DNA of 64,000 nt, taken from Rhynchopus euleeides (Eukaryota > Euglenozoa > Diplonemea > Diplonemida > Diplonemidae). The stretch is taken from positions 248,001-312,000 of the forward strand of contig OY723282.1 of assembly GCA_963210315.1 (NCBI GenBank). The letters run 5' to 3'. Both the position numbers and the translations under genes were made by a program. The notes beneath the pieces were generated by a model. It had not been told where the DNA came from. It ran no database searches and saw only the letters and a program-made list of their open reading frames with translations. Shown here in pieces: positions 52,365 through 62,706 of the stretch; the first letter of the stretch is position 1, and every line of letters begins with the position of its first letter.

Positions 52365-52922
52365 TCACTGGGAAGCACGCAAGAGACAGGGCTTCCCACA
52401 ATCTTCATCCCTCCAAAAAGTCATGACGATTTTTTCCACAGAAAAAAAGGCTCTCAAAAAAAAATTTCCGCCGCGCGCTTCGCGCGCGGCGGCTTCGGCC
52501 ATGCTGCTCGGTGGGCCATGCGGCCGGGTCACAGGTTGCGCCACAGCTTGCGGCGACTCCTCTTCATCTTCAGAGAGAGGGTAGTCCAGCAGCTCTGGGG
52601 TGGCGGTCCGCTGCCTCTTCAGGTCGGGGGGCTGTGAGCGAGACCGCGACCGCGGCCGCGAGCCAGAGGGCTGGGGCACTGGAGGCGCAGGGGCAGGACC
52701 CGGGGCAGATGCAGGAAGGACACGCTTGTTCCGCTTGTCGTCCTTTTCGATGAAGTCCAGGAGGGCTTTCTTCGACTGGTACGCCTTGGGGAGTTGAATG
52801 TGGCGGTACCGAGCCTGCTCAAGCAGGATGTCGCGGTCTTTCTGGAATGCCGAGTAATCCAGGCGGATCTTAGATACGTCGACATTCCTTCTTGCACCGA
52901 AGCCAAAAGCCGCCAGTGACAT
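52365..52922 (-). CDS. MITE X-encoded protein with SAP-like motif (185 aa)
   Basis: ATG 52922 (MSLAAFGFGARRNVDVSKIR). Residues ~20-65 (ILLEQARYRHIQLPKAYQSK, then KALLDFIEKDD) resemble a SAP/HeH helix-extended-loop-helix DNA-binding motif. After that come Pro/Ala-rich and SR-like stretches (RPRSRSRSQPPDLKRQRTA), and an acidic patch (DEEESP). The 3' end passes through the left terminus of X into D sequence. Function unknown. Confidence 0.5.
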   Translation of the reverse strand: MSLAAFGFGARRNVDVSKIRLDYSAFQKDRDILLEQARYRHIQLPKAYQSKKALLDFIEKDDKRNKRVLPASAPGPAPAPPVPQPSGSRPRSRSRSQPPDLKRQRTATPELLDYPLSEDEEESPQAVAQPVTRPHGPPSSMAEAAAREARGGNFFLRAFFSVEKIVMTFWRDEDCGKPCLLRASQ

Positions 52923-53315
52923 GTTGTAGGAAGGGATATGGGGGTTGGATGAAACTGTGCGGGTGATGAGTGCACATGGAACAGAAGGAGGGAGGCGGGT
53001 CGACCTGCGTGTGCAGTAGCAAACATCCAATTCCTGAACGATTTTGAGCCTTTCTTGCGACGTCGGATGGCGTCTCAGTGCTGGGCTCCTTCCGTGCGGA
53101 AACCTTTCATGCAACAAGCTGTATGCCTGGTAGAACCAGGCCAAACCGGGAAGCCCAAAAATGAGGAAAATCCTCAGCCCCCCAAATTTTTTTTGAAGAA
53201 AATCCTCAGCCCCCCAAAAAAAAATCTTGAAGAAAATCTTCAATCCCAAAAAGTGGGAAAATGGGGGGAAAAAAAAGACGATTTCTTCGGGAAAATCGTC
53301 TTAGGGGAAGCCCTG
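52387..53315. mobile_element. hAT-type element X, 929 bp, 8 bp duplication
   Basis: Ends CAGGGCTTCCC and GGGGAAGCCCTG. The duplication GCAAGAGA is perfect (52379-52386, 53316-53323). Its removal rejoins D ORF2 in frame. It carries a minus-strand gene instead of a transposase. Confidence 0.93.
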
Positions 53316-54875
53316 GCAAGAGAGATACTCGCTGCTTTGAAGGCCATCACCGTGGGGAATCAGCGGACATTGTGCTGCGCAATGCAATCACTGATCTTCT
53401 TCCGCTACCGAGACAGACCAGTGCGATACTTCTCAACAGGTTCCTGCCGCAAAGAGTTTCTATTCGCTGTGATCAGCTATCATGTGCTGATCTTCTTGTT
53501 GGAGTGGGCAAATCCCGGGATCACTCGCTCGGCATATGCTCATTCTCTCGAACACTGGTTTGATGAGCAGGATGCGCACAGGGTCACCGTCTCCGACGAG
53601 CTCTTCGAACAGGGCAACGGTGAGCGCAAGAGGTGGACACGTGGGGGATCCCCGCAGACGATGGAGCGTGATCTGCAGATCTATGAACTGAAACAGAAAC
53701 ACTTGACGGATGAAAATACCGTGCGCAAAGTGCCTCCACTGACTCCTACCATCGGCGAGCGGCCCCAAATTTTATCTTACGATTCCATGCGCCTGTGCAG
53801 GTGTGTGATCACTCACAATGATACGTGGCTCAAGGCTGCTCGTCAATTGGTGGTCCGCTTGGACAAACTTGGCCTCGGGTCACATGTGCGCCGCAGAGAT
53901 GATCACGGACAAACATTTCAGGCAGAACCCGGCAACAACGGCGATGTTTTCCTGGTTTGCATCTGTGACGAAGAACCCTGGGAGGTGACGGAGGTGACGC
54001 CCCCTGCACAAGGAACCACCGACGGGAGGAGGCTGGTGATGGCGGCAACCTTGCGAGTGACGGCAATAGCGGCGAGGCTGGTGATGATGATGATGATGAT
54101 GGCGACGAGACATCCGCCACAGAAGAGTATAGCTGCGTTGTTTGCCCTGACAAGAGCTTCGCGCGGGTTTACGGGCTCTACGCCCACTACGACGGACAGC
54201 ACCGGCCGAGGGCGCAGTGTGAATGTCGAGTGTCTTGCCCCTTGTGTGAGAAAACGGTGTTCAGAAGTGGACTTAGCCAACACGCCCTCTACGTCCACCA
54301 GGATGAGCTGGACATCACGACCTGCCCTGTGTGTCTGCAGGAGTTTGCTTCACAAGAACTGAGGGATAGGCACATGTCGGACGAACACCCTGCAGTCTGA
54401 AAAAATGAGACTCGTCGTCGGCACAAAATGCAATCAGTCCACTCGATCCGATCTCGACAGCTGTTGCATTGCACTCCCACCGTTTGCTGGTCATTTCTCC
54501 CCCCTCCTTGCCACTCCGCTTGCCAAAAAACCCCCCATCACAGTGTAGAGTATGAAGGAAACCGCGGAGATGACAAGTGGCACATGTCATTTACATGTAA
54601 AATTACAAGTACCACTTGTAAAAGTTACAAGTGGCACTTGTAATTTTACAAGTGGTACTTGTAATTTTACAAGTGGCACTTGTAACCATTTTTCACTTGT
54701 AATTTTACATGTAAAACCACTTGTAATGTAATTTACTTCAGCGCCGTGTAGGTAGGTTCAAAAGGCAAATGCTGATCTTGATTGTAAAATGTTCCAAGAC
54801 GCACCGCTCGATAGTCAGAAAGGCAACACACGACACACACCCCAATCCCTCCCACCCTCGACCCGGTGTGCATAC

Positions 54876-55186
54876 TTGCTCCCCTCGCCACCCGACTTGC
54901 CCGCCAGCTCTTCGTCGGACATGAGCCCAGCGCCCTCCAGCTTGCCAACGCAGTACTTCTTCATCAGCTCGCGCGCGTTGCTGCCGTGACCGATCTGGAT
55001 GAAGTCGGGGGTGGCGTCAGAGCCCGCCTTCTCGAACAGCACCTCGGCACCACCGGGGTGCTCGGGCATGTAGTCCTTCACGGCGTACACACGCCCCCCG
55101 ATCGCCAGCCACGGGTCCTCCTTCGAGTTCTTCTTGCTCAGCTGCTCCTGCGTGATCACCTTGAGCTGCGCGTCCTCGGAAGACAT
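54876..55186 (-). CDS. Cytochrome b5, exon 1 (heme domain)
   Basis: ATG 55186 (MSSEDAQLKVITQEQLSKKN). Cytochrome b5 fold: residues ~8-82 with the heme ligands His43 in YMPEHPGGAEVL and His67 in FIQIGHGSNAREL, 24 residues apart as in the classic family. The exon ends after GGEGS plus two bases of a Lys codon at a GTATGC donor. Exon 2 (32032-32113) supplies the membrane anchor. The product is an electron carrier on the cytosolic face of the ER or the outer mitochondrial membrane, serving desaturases and P450-type enzymes in known organisms. Read without splicing, it would end 20 residues later without an anchor. Confidence 0.92.
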
Positions 55187-55501
55187 TGTTGATTGAGTTT
55201 GGTGGTGATACGATGTATGATAATCACTGCCGGGAGGACGTGTCGGTGTATGCAGCGGTTATACACGGTGAAGGGGGCAAGGGGGCACGGCAGACAGACG
55301 GGTTGGTAGTGAATAATATTATGAAAACCCCCCTACTGTACCAGGCAGCCACCCCCTCTCACTCTGGGTCTGGGTGAGGCATTGGGAAAGCTTCCACACG
55401 GGAGTGCGCGAGTAGGAATGCCAACCAGGGCGCACGCCTGCCCAAGAAAATGACAGGGAAGAGGAACACGGAGCAAGGGACACCCAAAAGAGGGGGGGGG
55501 G
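55187..55501. other. Intergenic, divergent flank of cytochrome b5
   Basis: Contains the cytochrome b5 5' flank to the left and the start region of the next plus-strand gene to the right. No motif I can name. Confidence 0.5.
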
Positions 55502-55857
55502 GTGACAAGCAAGGAAGAAGGCCCCGCCAGGAAGAAGAAGGCGCCTGTTCAGCGCACAGCACCGGAGCGCAACACACCGGACCCGTACGAGACGTACTGT
55601 TCGAAAAATGGGATCAAAGTACGCGACCAGGAGCCTGGCTACTGTGCAAAGCACAGGTGTGGCGTGTGCCACAAGTGCCGCCACACCCACGGCGTGGCCG
55701 CGTGCTGCGAGGCGAACCACCACGTGACCCTCTGTGGCGGGGTGGGGTGCCGTTCAGCCAGTACATCAACCAGCAGAATCAGAGTAAGATGCAGGTTGAT
55801 TGCGAGCTGTATGTGCGCTACCTGCACCAGTATAATGCTGCCGGACGGGACCAATGA
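55502..55857 (+). pseudogene. Cys/His-rich small protein with a frameshift in a G run
   Basis: The first frame reads KEEGPARKKKAPVQRTAPER, then YCAKHRCGVCHKCRHTHGVA and CCEANHHVTLC: a Cys/His-rich zinc-binding-like block. After GGCGGGGTGGGG near 55737-55750 coding continues in another frame (VPFSQYINQQNQSKMQVDCE, then YVRYLHQYNAAGRDQ) to a stop at 55857. One extra or missing G would unite them. No ATG at the start (GTG 55502), so a 5' exon may be missing. Family not recognised. Confidence 0.5.
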
Positions 55858-56653
55858 AACGCCTCACCTGAGGGTCAGCGGGCTGACAGCTCCCGCCTTC
55901 GGCCGAGAGGGGGGCACGGTCCCTGGCCTGACGTTCTCGTCTGCGTGGTGGGCCCAGCTGCATTTGCGATAGGAAGGCGCCAACGCATGGCCCAACCGCC
56001 CATCCCTCCGCGAAGAGGGAGGGGCTGGTGGCTGGGAGCAAGGACTTGGGGCAAGCCATTCCAGGTTGAAGTCCATCGGCCTAAAAACCCCGTGGGATCA
56101 TAATGAAGCCGAACATCGGGAGGGTTGATCTCAGATTCCTCTAGCTGCAGGCGGAATTTGAGAAGGCAATGGCGCTGTTATGTTTAGCAAATGACAATTG
56201 GCACCCTGTATCCCGCGGTGCAGCAGACCCTTGGGGGATACGCCGCAGATGAAATCGGGAGGGGCACGCGCCTCCATCTCCAGCACCGGATTCAACATGA
56301 CGTCAATTCGCGGCACATTCAACAAGGTCGTGAGTTATGCGGATGGTGCGCTTCAAGCGGAGTCCATGCAGCACAGTGCGGCGCAACCTCGACGAACATA
56401 AAAAGCAAGGCGAGAGGGGGGGCGGGGTGGGTGGGGTCTGGGCGGGCGACCACCCCCGTTCTTCCAGCCCAGGGTGCCATCACCATTGGGGTTTGTGCTC
56501 TAGTCTCTCCTTCTCTCAGGGGGGGGGGGGTAGGCGCGGCATTCACCTCACACACACACACACCCTCAAGATATAGAACTTAGAACCCCATCAGAGTTCT
56601 AAATTCCAGAAATTTCACGCTTCTCACCCCCCTCCCCCTGCCCCCCCCCCCCA
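55858..56653. other. No gene seen
   Basis: A short frame at 56200-56400 (FNMTSIRGTFNKVVSYADGA) looks slightly coding but has no support. CA repeats near 56548-56562 and C tracts before B. Confidence 0.45.
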
Positions 56654-57458
56654 GGCATAGGGTGCGGGCGATTCGGTTATCGCCCAAATCGCAAAAATTA
56701 TCGCCCTCATTATCGCCCATTCTGTCAAGGCGATAAGTGGGCGATACTTTTTCCGTCGTATTTTTGGGGGCAAAATGGCCCGGCCAGGGACGTCAGATCA
56801 CTGCTGAGGTGGTGAGTGGGTCATTGCCTCAGTGAAGACCCGGTTCCTGACCTAGATCAAGCCCTCTGCTCCAGTGTTCTCAGTGGGTCATGACTCTGTG
56901 ACCAGGGTCAGAACCGCCCCAGGTCTCAGATCAGCCGTGAAGCTTCCTGTGGGCTCTGCAATGAGTCATCTCAAACGTACGGAGTGCATCTCCTCCCATT
57001 CAGACCGACTACACTAGAACCACGCATCTCCTTCAACACTAAGGTGTACCCGCTTCATGCTCACGAGTGCTCCTAGTAACGGCGAGTGAACAGGTCCTGA
57101 GCGAGGTCAGGATCTGGGCCAATGCCCAGTTCCTCACGTGGGTTTTGACCGAGGAAATGACCCACCCGCATGACGTCAGTGGTCAGAAGCTGATTTCTGA
57201 TGCAGAATCCTAGGTCTTGGCCCAGTTGTTGACGAGGTCACAGGGCCCTGTGGGACCCAGGGTCAGTAGAGCGGTAACCCACTCACCACTAGCTGAAGAC
57301 CCCTTCAGAAAGTGTGAAAGAAAACGGGCGATACTGGGCGATAATTTGGCGATAATCGGGCGATAATGGGCGATAAGGCGATTCGATACGCGATAATCGG
57401 GGCTCGAACCCGGTTGGGCGAATATAGGGCGATAGGCGAATCGCCCGCACCCTATGCC
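56654..57458. mobile_element. Element B: 805 bp MITE with GGGCGATAA palindromes
   Basis: Ends GGCATAGGGTGCGGGCGATT and its inverse finishing CACCCTATGCC, TA at 57459-57460 and CA on the left. The end is related to that of element A (GGCATA..G..TGC...CGAT). GGCGATAAT/ATTATCGCC words form arrays at both ends (56670-56745, 57325-57440). The interior is rich in GTCA/TGAC as in J. No gene. Confidence 0.85.
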
Positions 57459-57460
57459 TA

Positions 57461-58457
57461 GGGGGGGTCATATGCCTCTTTAACCCTTTAGACATCGGGG
57501 GGATTTAGAAGGCCCAAAAACCGGAATTCTGGCCACTTTGCCCAGTAAGCAATTTTCTACTACACCAAAATGGGAATTTTTTTTCATGGTGAAACGCGTT
57601 GCTTCAGAACGATCCGAGAATCGACTTTTTTTTGTGAAAAAAGTATATTTTTTCCCACGGCAGGCGACTCCCAATGACCACCCAAAATGGTTTTGGCTGA
57701 TTTTCGGGCCCAGCCACGTGGCCAAACCGGACCCCCAGATTCGGGAAAAAAATCCGAAAAATGTGTTTTTCGGGCAGAACGAGGACAGCGCAGTTCACGA
57801 TGCCGAGACTTGGTGAAAAGATCAAAAAAATCTCGATTTTTGCCTGCTGATCCAATTTTTGGGTGAAAAAGGTGAAAAATGCAGGGTTTGTGGGGTCAGG
57901 TCACCAGACTCAGACGCACCCTTCGGGCAGTTTTGGGGCGTATCTTTCCAGAAATGCGTTTTTAGGGGGCCTGGGGGTGTTTCGAGGCCATTTCTGTGAC
58001 CACAGGTGCAGGACCCTCGGGTGGCCAGAAACCACCAAAAACCGAAAAATAGGTGGGTCCGAAATTTGGTTTCGGCCGGAAAAATTTTCAAATTTGGATT
58101 TTTTTCAGAATTTTTTCTGTCGTGAAATGCGCTGTTCTCGCCGTTTCCGAGAACATATTTTTCCCGAAAATTTTTTTTTTTCACGGTTTGCCCCAGGCGT
58201 GTATCTATTTCACGGAATGAAAATAGGAATTTGGGGAAAAAATATTTTTTTGCACTATTTTTTTTTTGCACTTTTTTCCTTTGGATTTTATAGTGACCCT
58301 ACTTGGTATTGGCCGAAAATTTTTATGTTCCCGGTCTTGGATGTGCTCAAACAGTCAAAAGAACACATTTTCCGGATGCAAAAAAAATTTGCACCTGGGG
58401 GTGGAGAGGGGGGTCGGAGGGCGGTGGTGTGAGAGGCTTGCTCTCGAGCTCAAACCA
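57461..58457. other. A/T-rich stretch starting like an R-type end
   Basis: Begins GGGGGGGTCATATGCC, near-identical to the R end at 15618 (GGGGGGGTCAAATGCC), so a truncated R-like element may start here. No matching right end found. No gene. Confidence 0.5.
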
Positions 58458-58525
58458 ACAGATGTTCACTACCGTGGCCTCCGGCGGCTGGGGGGCGGAA
58501 CCCCCCAGACCCCCCCATGCGACAT
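58458..58525 (+). repeat. Dispersed hairpin repeat H, copy 6
   Basis: H core with loop GCGGAACC. Confidence 0.88.
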
Positions 58526-58579
58526 GTGCTATCTGTCAGTTGTGTTGTACTTGAGCGTATGCGACTATGGAGCCAGGCC

Positions 58580-58643
58580 AACAGACGTTCGCTACCGTGG
58601 CCTCCGGCGGCTGGGGGGCTCCGCCCCCCAGACCCCCCTGTGG
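58580..58643 (+). repeat. Dispersed hairpin repeat H, copy 7
   Basis: H core, ~120 bp after copy 6 in the same orientation. Confidence 0.88.
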
Positions 58644-59379
58644 CTTGTGCCTGGTCTTGGAGCCAAGCTTGCGCGTACGGGGCTGGGCATATCGGTTCAC
58701 ACCTCGCGGGAGGCTGGGCCGAGCCTAATCTCTCAGAGACGAACACCTTGCGAATGCGATCGGGTTTGCGGGCTTGCGGCTATGACATCTCGAAAGGGTC
58801 GTCGGGGCCCGTGATATGTTTCGGGTTCACTTGGTGGGCATCCGTGGCGAGGAACCACGTGTATGTGTGCGAGGAAGCAAGGAGATACCACACCGGAGCC
58901 ACACAGCACCAGGTCGACCTGGATCTGGTCGAGCTCAGGGGGAAGGAAGCACAGTCACCAAAGTGAGTCACCACCGCCGGCCTCAACCACCAAACTGCAA
59001 CGCAGAGGTTCCGCTATTCTCACAAGGAAGGCGCCCTGGGATGTACAGTGATTTGTGTGCAGCATCAAGAGGCACTGACCGCCTTGAACAGAGAGGTAGT
59101 GTACAGGTGGCGAGCAGTGGGAGGGCGTGCTGTGTCCTTCCACTTCCCCATCTACCTCCATTCGTTCACCGTTGTTGATAGCGATTTTTTCGCCATTTTT
59201 TCGAATCGTATGCATCGGTGAGGCCGAGTGAATCAAAATAGCGCAAAACTCACACCAAAATCTGTGTCTGAGGCACAGAAATCGTGCAAAAAAGCACCCA
59301 AAAAAAAGTGCAAAAAAACCAAAATAGGATTTCGAAAATCGGCCAAAATACCCCCAAAATAGAGCCACACCTGGTTTGC
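58644..59379. other. No gene seen
   Basis: Short frames only. A-rich stretches at 59290-59340. Confidence 0.45.
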
Positions 59380-61897
59380 CCCCCGGCAGGATCCCGGGAA
59401 ACCCCGGCCGGGCCCGGAAATTCCGGGCCCGGGACCGGGATTTTGAAATCCCGGCCGGGAATCCCGGGGGTTCTCAGTCTCAGGTCGCTTGGACCGAGGT
59501 CATCTCAGACCTATGGCTTTCAGTCCCAGTTTCAGATTCAGACCTGCTGATCCAGAACCGCACCCTCTCCTTCCACACCAATTGTATCCACTGCTCATGG
59601 GTCCGAGTGACGACGATAGCAACGACGATGGCTCCATAGCAAAGATGGCTACCACTGTCAAAGCTCATCTGGAACAGAAACTGTCCCAGATGGAAGTCTC
59701 CTGTATAAATACAGGGTTCGGGGTTACCACGAGTGTAACGCAGATACGTGCAGGTGTGTCAAGAGAGTGTGCAGCTCACAGCAGTTCCGCATCCTCCTCC
59801 TGGTTGCTGAACTCCACAGTCCTAGGACGACGAAGAGGACGACGAGGGTCGACGTAGGCTTATCTTACGCTACGGCAGGGGTGGACTCAGCCACCCCGGG
59901 GGCAGGTTGAACAGGTTGTGTGGTTCCACTGATCAACATGTAGGTCGGCCTGTCTGATAAGACTCAGCCACCCTGCGGGTCAAGTGATTACAAAAGGGTG
60001 CCTATTTGACCAAAAGGCAAAATTTCCTCCCGCCATGCTCCCGTACCACAGAGGCTGTTGTGTTTTGCCTCTGTGTATGCGTACGTTTTGCGATGACGGG
60101 GTGTGGAACCTGGCGTAGACCGAGCTACAACCAGGAACCAACGGCCCAACTCGGCGCCGTGGGTCAATTTTTGTGAAAAGGCCTTGACCAGAGGCATCCC
60201 CCTAACACTAAATTTGCTCTGTTTCACCTGAACCGACCAACCAGGCACCGTGAGGAGGCATCAGAGCCCCTCGTGGACAGCCGCAGCACCCTTCCTTTAC
60301 TAACGTCAGGTTCACCACTAGCACGAAGCATCACTGTTTTACGTCAGGTATGGCAAATGCCCACCCAAGGAAGTCGAGGAGTTTGAGCCGTTGGAAGTTA
60401 CCAGAGGGACAAGCAAGAGGGATCTGCAAAGCAGTGATGTCTGTTGTACCCTTGGACCACATTAAACTCAAACTGAACCCTCAGTCGTCCTTGATCGCCC
60501 GACAAGGTTCCTTTCAGCTTTCTAACAGATGGGTACCGCAACTGTCCAACTATCTACAGACTCACATCCCAGAAGGTGCAGTCCAGGTTCCACAGAGCAA
60601 ATTAAATGTTAGCATTTCTGCACAACTACCGGTACGCAAATCGCAGCGGCGGTGGAAGTGACTGACTCGAAAACGGCGAGGTATCAGTCTTGACGCTGGA
60701 AAATTCCGTTCGGAAATACCAAACACATCCACAGAAAGTGGAAGGAATGGGCGCCAAGATGATGCGAACGATTTTTGGGGGGAGGAGGGGGGGGACTGCC
60801 CTGTATCGTGATACCCGTGAGGGTAACCAAATGCAGAACAGGGAGGCACAGGCGCACACACGAAGGCAGCACACAAGTGACAAGTGGCAGGATTACAAGT
60901 GGCAGGAAACAAGATTGCTGCTCAACCACGGTGTCCATCAGGAACCACGTCGCTGTGTAGTGCACTCCAGAGGGTTGCCCTCTGCACCACCTCATGCCGA
61001 CACACCAAACGCCCTCCCTTCGAGGCGAGGACACCGGGAGGGGAAGCCCGGGTCGGCGCCCTCCCTGAGGTCCTGCTGAGAATTGACGGTCTCGGGTTCA
61101 AAACCCGCTCAGGTGCTGCGTCGTCGACACAGTGCCTGGGATCTGGTTGCGGCAGTCGACATCCCAAACAGGGCGCCCATACTCTGTGCCAAGTACACCC
61201 GGGCGAGGCTCCCCTCGGGGGAACACCGTCGGGAGATGTGCTCCGCGCCCGATTCTGGGTTGTCCGCGAGGTACTGTCGCATGGAGCCTGCGTGACAACA
61301 TAGGTGGTGGTTCGATTCCCAGAACCTGGGGAGGATATCCTATGGGATAACCTCCACGGAATGTTACTTCTCCCGTTGGATGTCCTGCACCAATGTGGAA
61401 CCCTGCAGAAGACACGCGAGAAACAGAGAGGGATATCCCACGGATATCCCGCTCTGTTACCTCTCTGTTCCCTCGGGTACTCCGAGAGAATGTCACCCCC
61501 CCTCGGCCTGGGCTTGTGACACTGGCTGGGCTGCCTCTTGTACAGATCGATGGAGTGAACGCGCTGGGTTACTGCGCCAGGTACTAGCTTCGGCAAACTG
61601 CGCAGAGTGGGTGGCCCTCCAGTTGTGCTGGGAAGAGGTGGAGGGGTCACCAACATTGTGAGGCGGCTCATTTTTCAGCATTACTGAGCGAAAAGTGTCA
61701 CTGCGCTTTGTTCGGCACTTGCTTTGGTTTCTTTTTGCGTTGACGCTTCCACACTCACACTCCTGCTGATGATGGTGTCGTGAGTGAGGAGCACAAGGGC
61801 ACGACTGGGTCCCGGGATGACCCCGGGATATCCCGGGGCCATCCCGGGATTTCCCGGCCGGGCCCGCCCGAGATCCCGCCCGGGGGCAAACCGTGAA
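59380..61897. repeat. CCCGGG-rich inverted repeat pair (possible element K)
   Basis: GGTTTGCCCCCCGGCAGGAT at 59380 is inverted at about 61878-61895 (GCCCGGGGGCAAACC). Both are followed inward by iterated CCCGGGA/GGCCGGG words. A third unit at 62003-62145 ends in the same way. The interior holds only short frames, such as 60350-60661 on the plus strand (103 codons, MANAHPRKSRSLSRWKLPEG), which I cannot assign. Confidence 0.5.
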
Positions 61898-62002
61898 AAA
61901 CTAATGACATCGGGTGGATCGCAAAGGGGAAGGGGGCAACGGCAGCGTGCAATATGCAATGTGCAAAACTCTCAAGTCATCTTACCACCCACCTACACCT
62001 GA

Positions 62003-62145
62003 CCCCGGGGGGGTCCCGGGATGACCCCGGGATATCCCGGGGTCATCCCGGGATCCCGGCCGGGAAATCCCGGGAATCCCGGGAATCCCGGAATTTCCCG
62101 GAACCCGGCCGGGCCCGCCCGGGATCCCGCCCGGGGGGCAAACCG
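62003..62145. repeat. CCCGGG palindrome array
   Basis: Iterated GGGATCCCGG, GGGATATCCC and GGCCGGG words, ending GGGGGGCAAACCGTG like 61897. Confidence 0.8.
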
Positions 62146-62287
62146 TGTTTTTTTCCGGGTCACCACAATTTGAAGTGCCGGGCAGGCAGTGCCGACAATG
62201 TTCTTTCGCCGGCAACTGCATTTTTTTCCGGAAAAATGTGTGTTCTTTGCGAGAATACGACACGTTGCGTTCGGAACAGTTCACCAT

Positions 62288-62464
62288 AAAATCGTACTCC
62301 TTTCGCTTTATTATAGACACCCTGTCCAGCAACTGTGGGAGAACAGTTCCGGACTACTTTTTGTTGAGCGCACACTTGCTGTCTCAAGGCTGTGTTGAGG
62401 CCCTGTGAAGTGGCATGAGGTGCTAATCCAAAGCTTCAGTCGTACGATTTCCTTCGTTACTTCG
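62288..62464 (+). repeat. Dispersed repeat V, copy
   Basis: Near-identical to 29292-29466 (AATCGTACTCCTTTCGCTTT to CGATTTCCTTCGTTACTTCG). Confidence 0.85.
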
Positions 62465-62497
62465 CGACTTCGCTACGCTTCGTCGCTCGTAACTAGT

Positions 62498-62587
62498 AAA
62501 AATCGTACTCATTTCGCTTTATTATAGACACCCTGTCCAGCAACTGTGGGAGAACAGTTCCGGACTACTTTTTGTTGAGCGCACACT
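62498..62587 (+). repeat. Dispersed repeat V, truncated copy
   Basis: Same start, breaks off after GAGCGCACACT. Between the two copies is a small GTTAC/GTAAC inverted motif (62452-62493). Confidence 0.82.
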
Positions 62588-62706
62588 GGGTTCCCTCAGG
62601 GACCGTGAATACGGCAACTTGACTGAACTGCAGGATGTCTTCCCCCAGGGGTATGAGCACCTTCACGCTGATGGCACGAACATTTATGGAACAACACTGG
62701 TGCAAT

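Larger units (their letters stand above)
51734..54400 (+). pseudogene. D-encoded ORF2, candidate transposase, split by MITE X
   Basis: ATG 51734 (MTPSLLGNMRGCLEFLLRAF). The frame runs to 52386, is interrupted by X (52387-53315) and resumes at 53324 in the same frame once X and one TSD copy are removed. Conserved-looking parts: VMVTGDGYTPGSLQGKSRQR, FRLGGDHLELWSLFKGVGGT (each with Asp), LEHWFDEQDAHRVTVSDELF. Near 54010-54040 the frame changes by one base, or a GT-AG intron of ~35 nt is skipped. It then continues into an acidic stretch and three C2H2-type fingers (CVVCPDKSFARVYGLYAHYD; CPLCEKTVFRSGLSQHALYV; CPVCLQEFASQELRDRH), stop 54398-54400. It matches no transposase family I know. Confidence 0.6.
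47260..54748. mobile_element. Element D: unclassified transposon, TA target, broken by nested insertions
   Basis: Ends CACGGCGCTGAAGTAA and TTACTTCAGCGCCGTG, TA at 47258-47259 (shared with L2) and 54749-54750. Subterminal arrays of ACAAGTGGCACTTGT-type palindromes are at 47280-47350, 50674-50750 and 54575-54730. Its own sequence is about 3.2 kb (47260-47356, 50674-52386, 53324-54748) and carries two plus-strand genes. L and D share the CACGG(C/T)G end and TA target, so L may be a non-autonomous relative of D. Confidence 0.85.
32114..54875 (-). other. 22.76 kb intron of cytochrome b5 filled with nested transposons
   Basis: Donor GTATGC at 54875, acceptor CAACAG at 32114. Ordinary intron sequence remains only at 32114-32169 and 54751-54875 (181 nt in total, counting one TA). 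Everything between is L2 plus D and what they contain. If spliced, the whole stack must be transcribed across, including the plus-strand transposases. Confidence 0.85.

Noticed and set aside
57400-57425. GGTTCGAGCCCC-like motif as a tRNA
   Set aside because: It lies in the palindromic right end of element B; no cloverleaf.
61080-61335. tRNA genes or tRNA-derived SINEs (GGTTCAAAACC, GGTTCGATTCCC)
   Set aside because: B-box-like words are present but no acceptor, D or anticodon stems can be folded around them.
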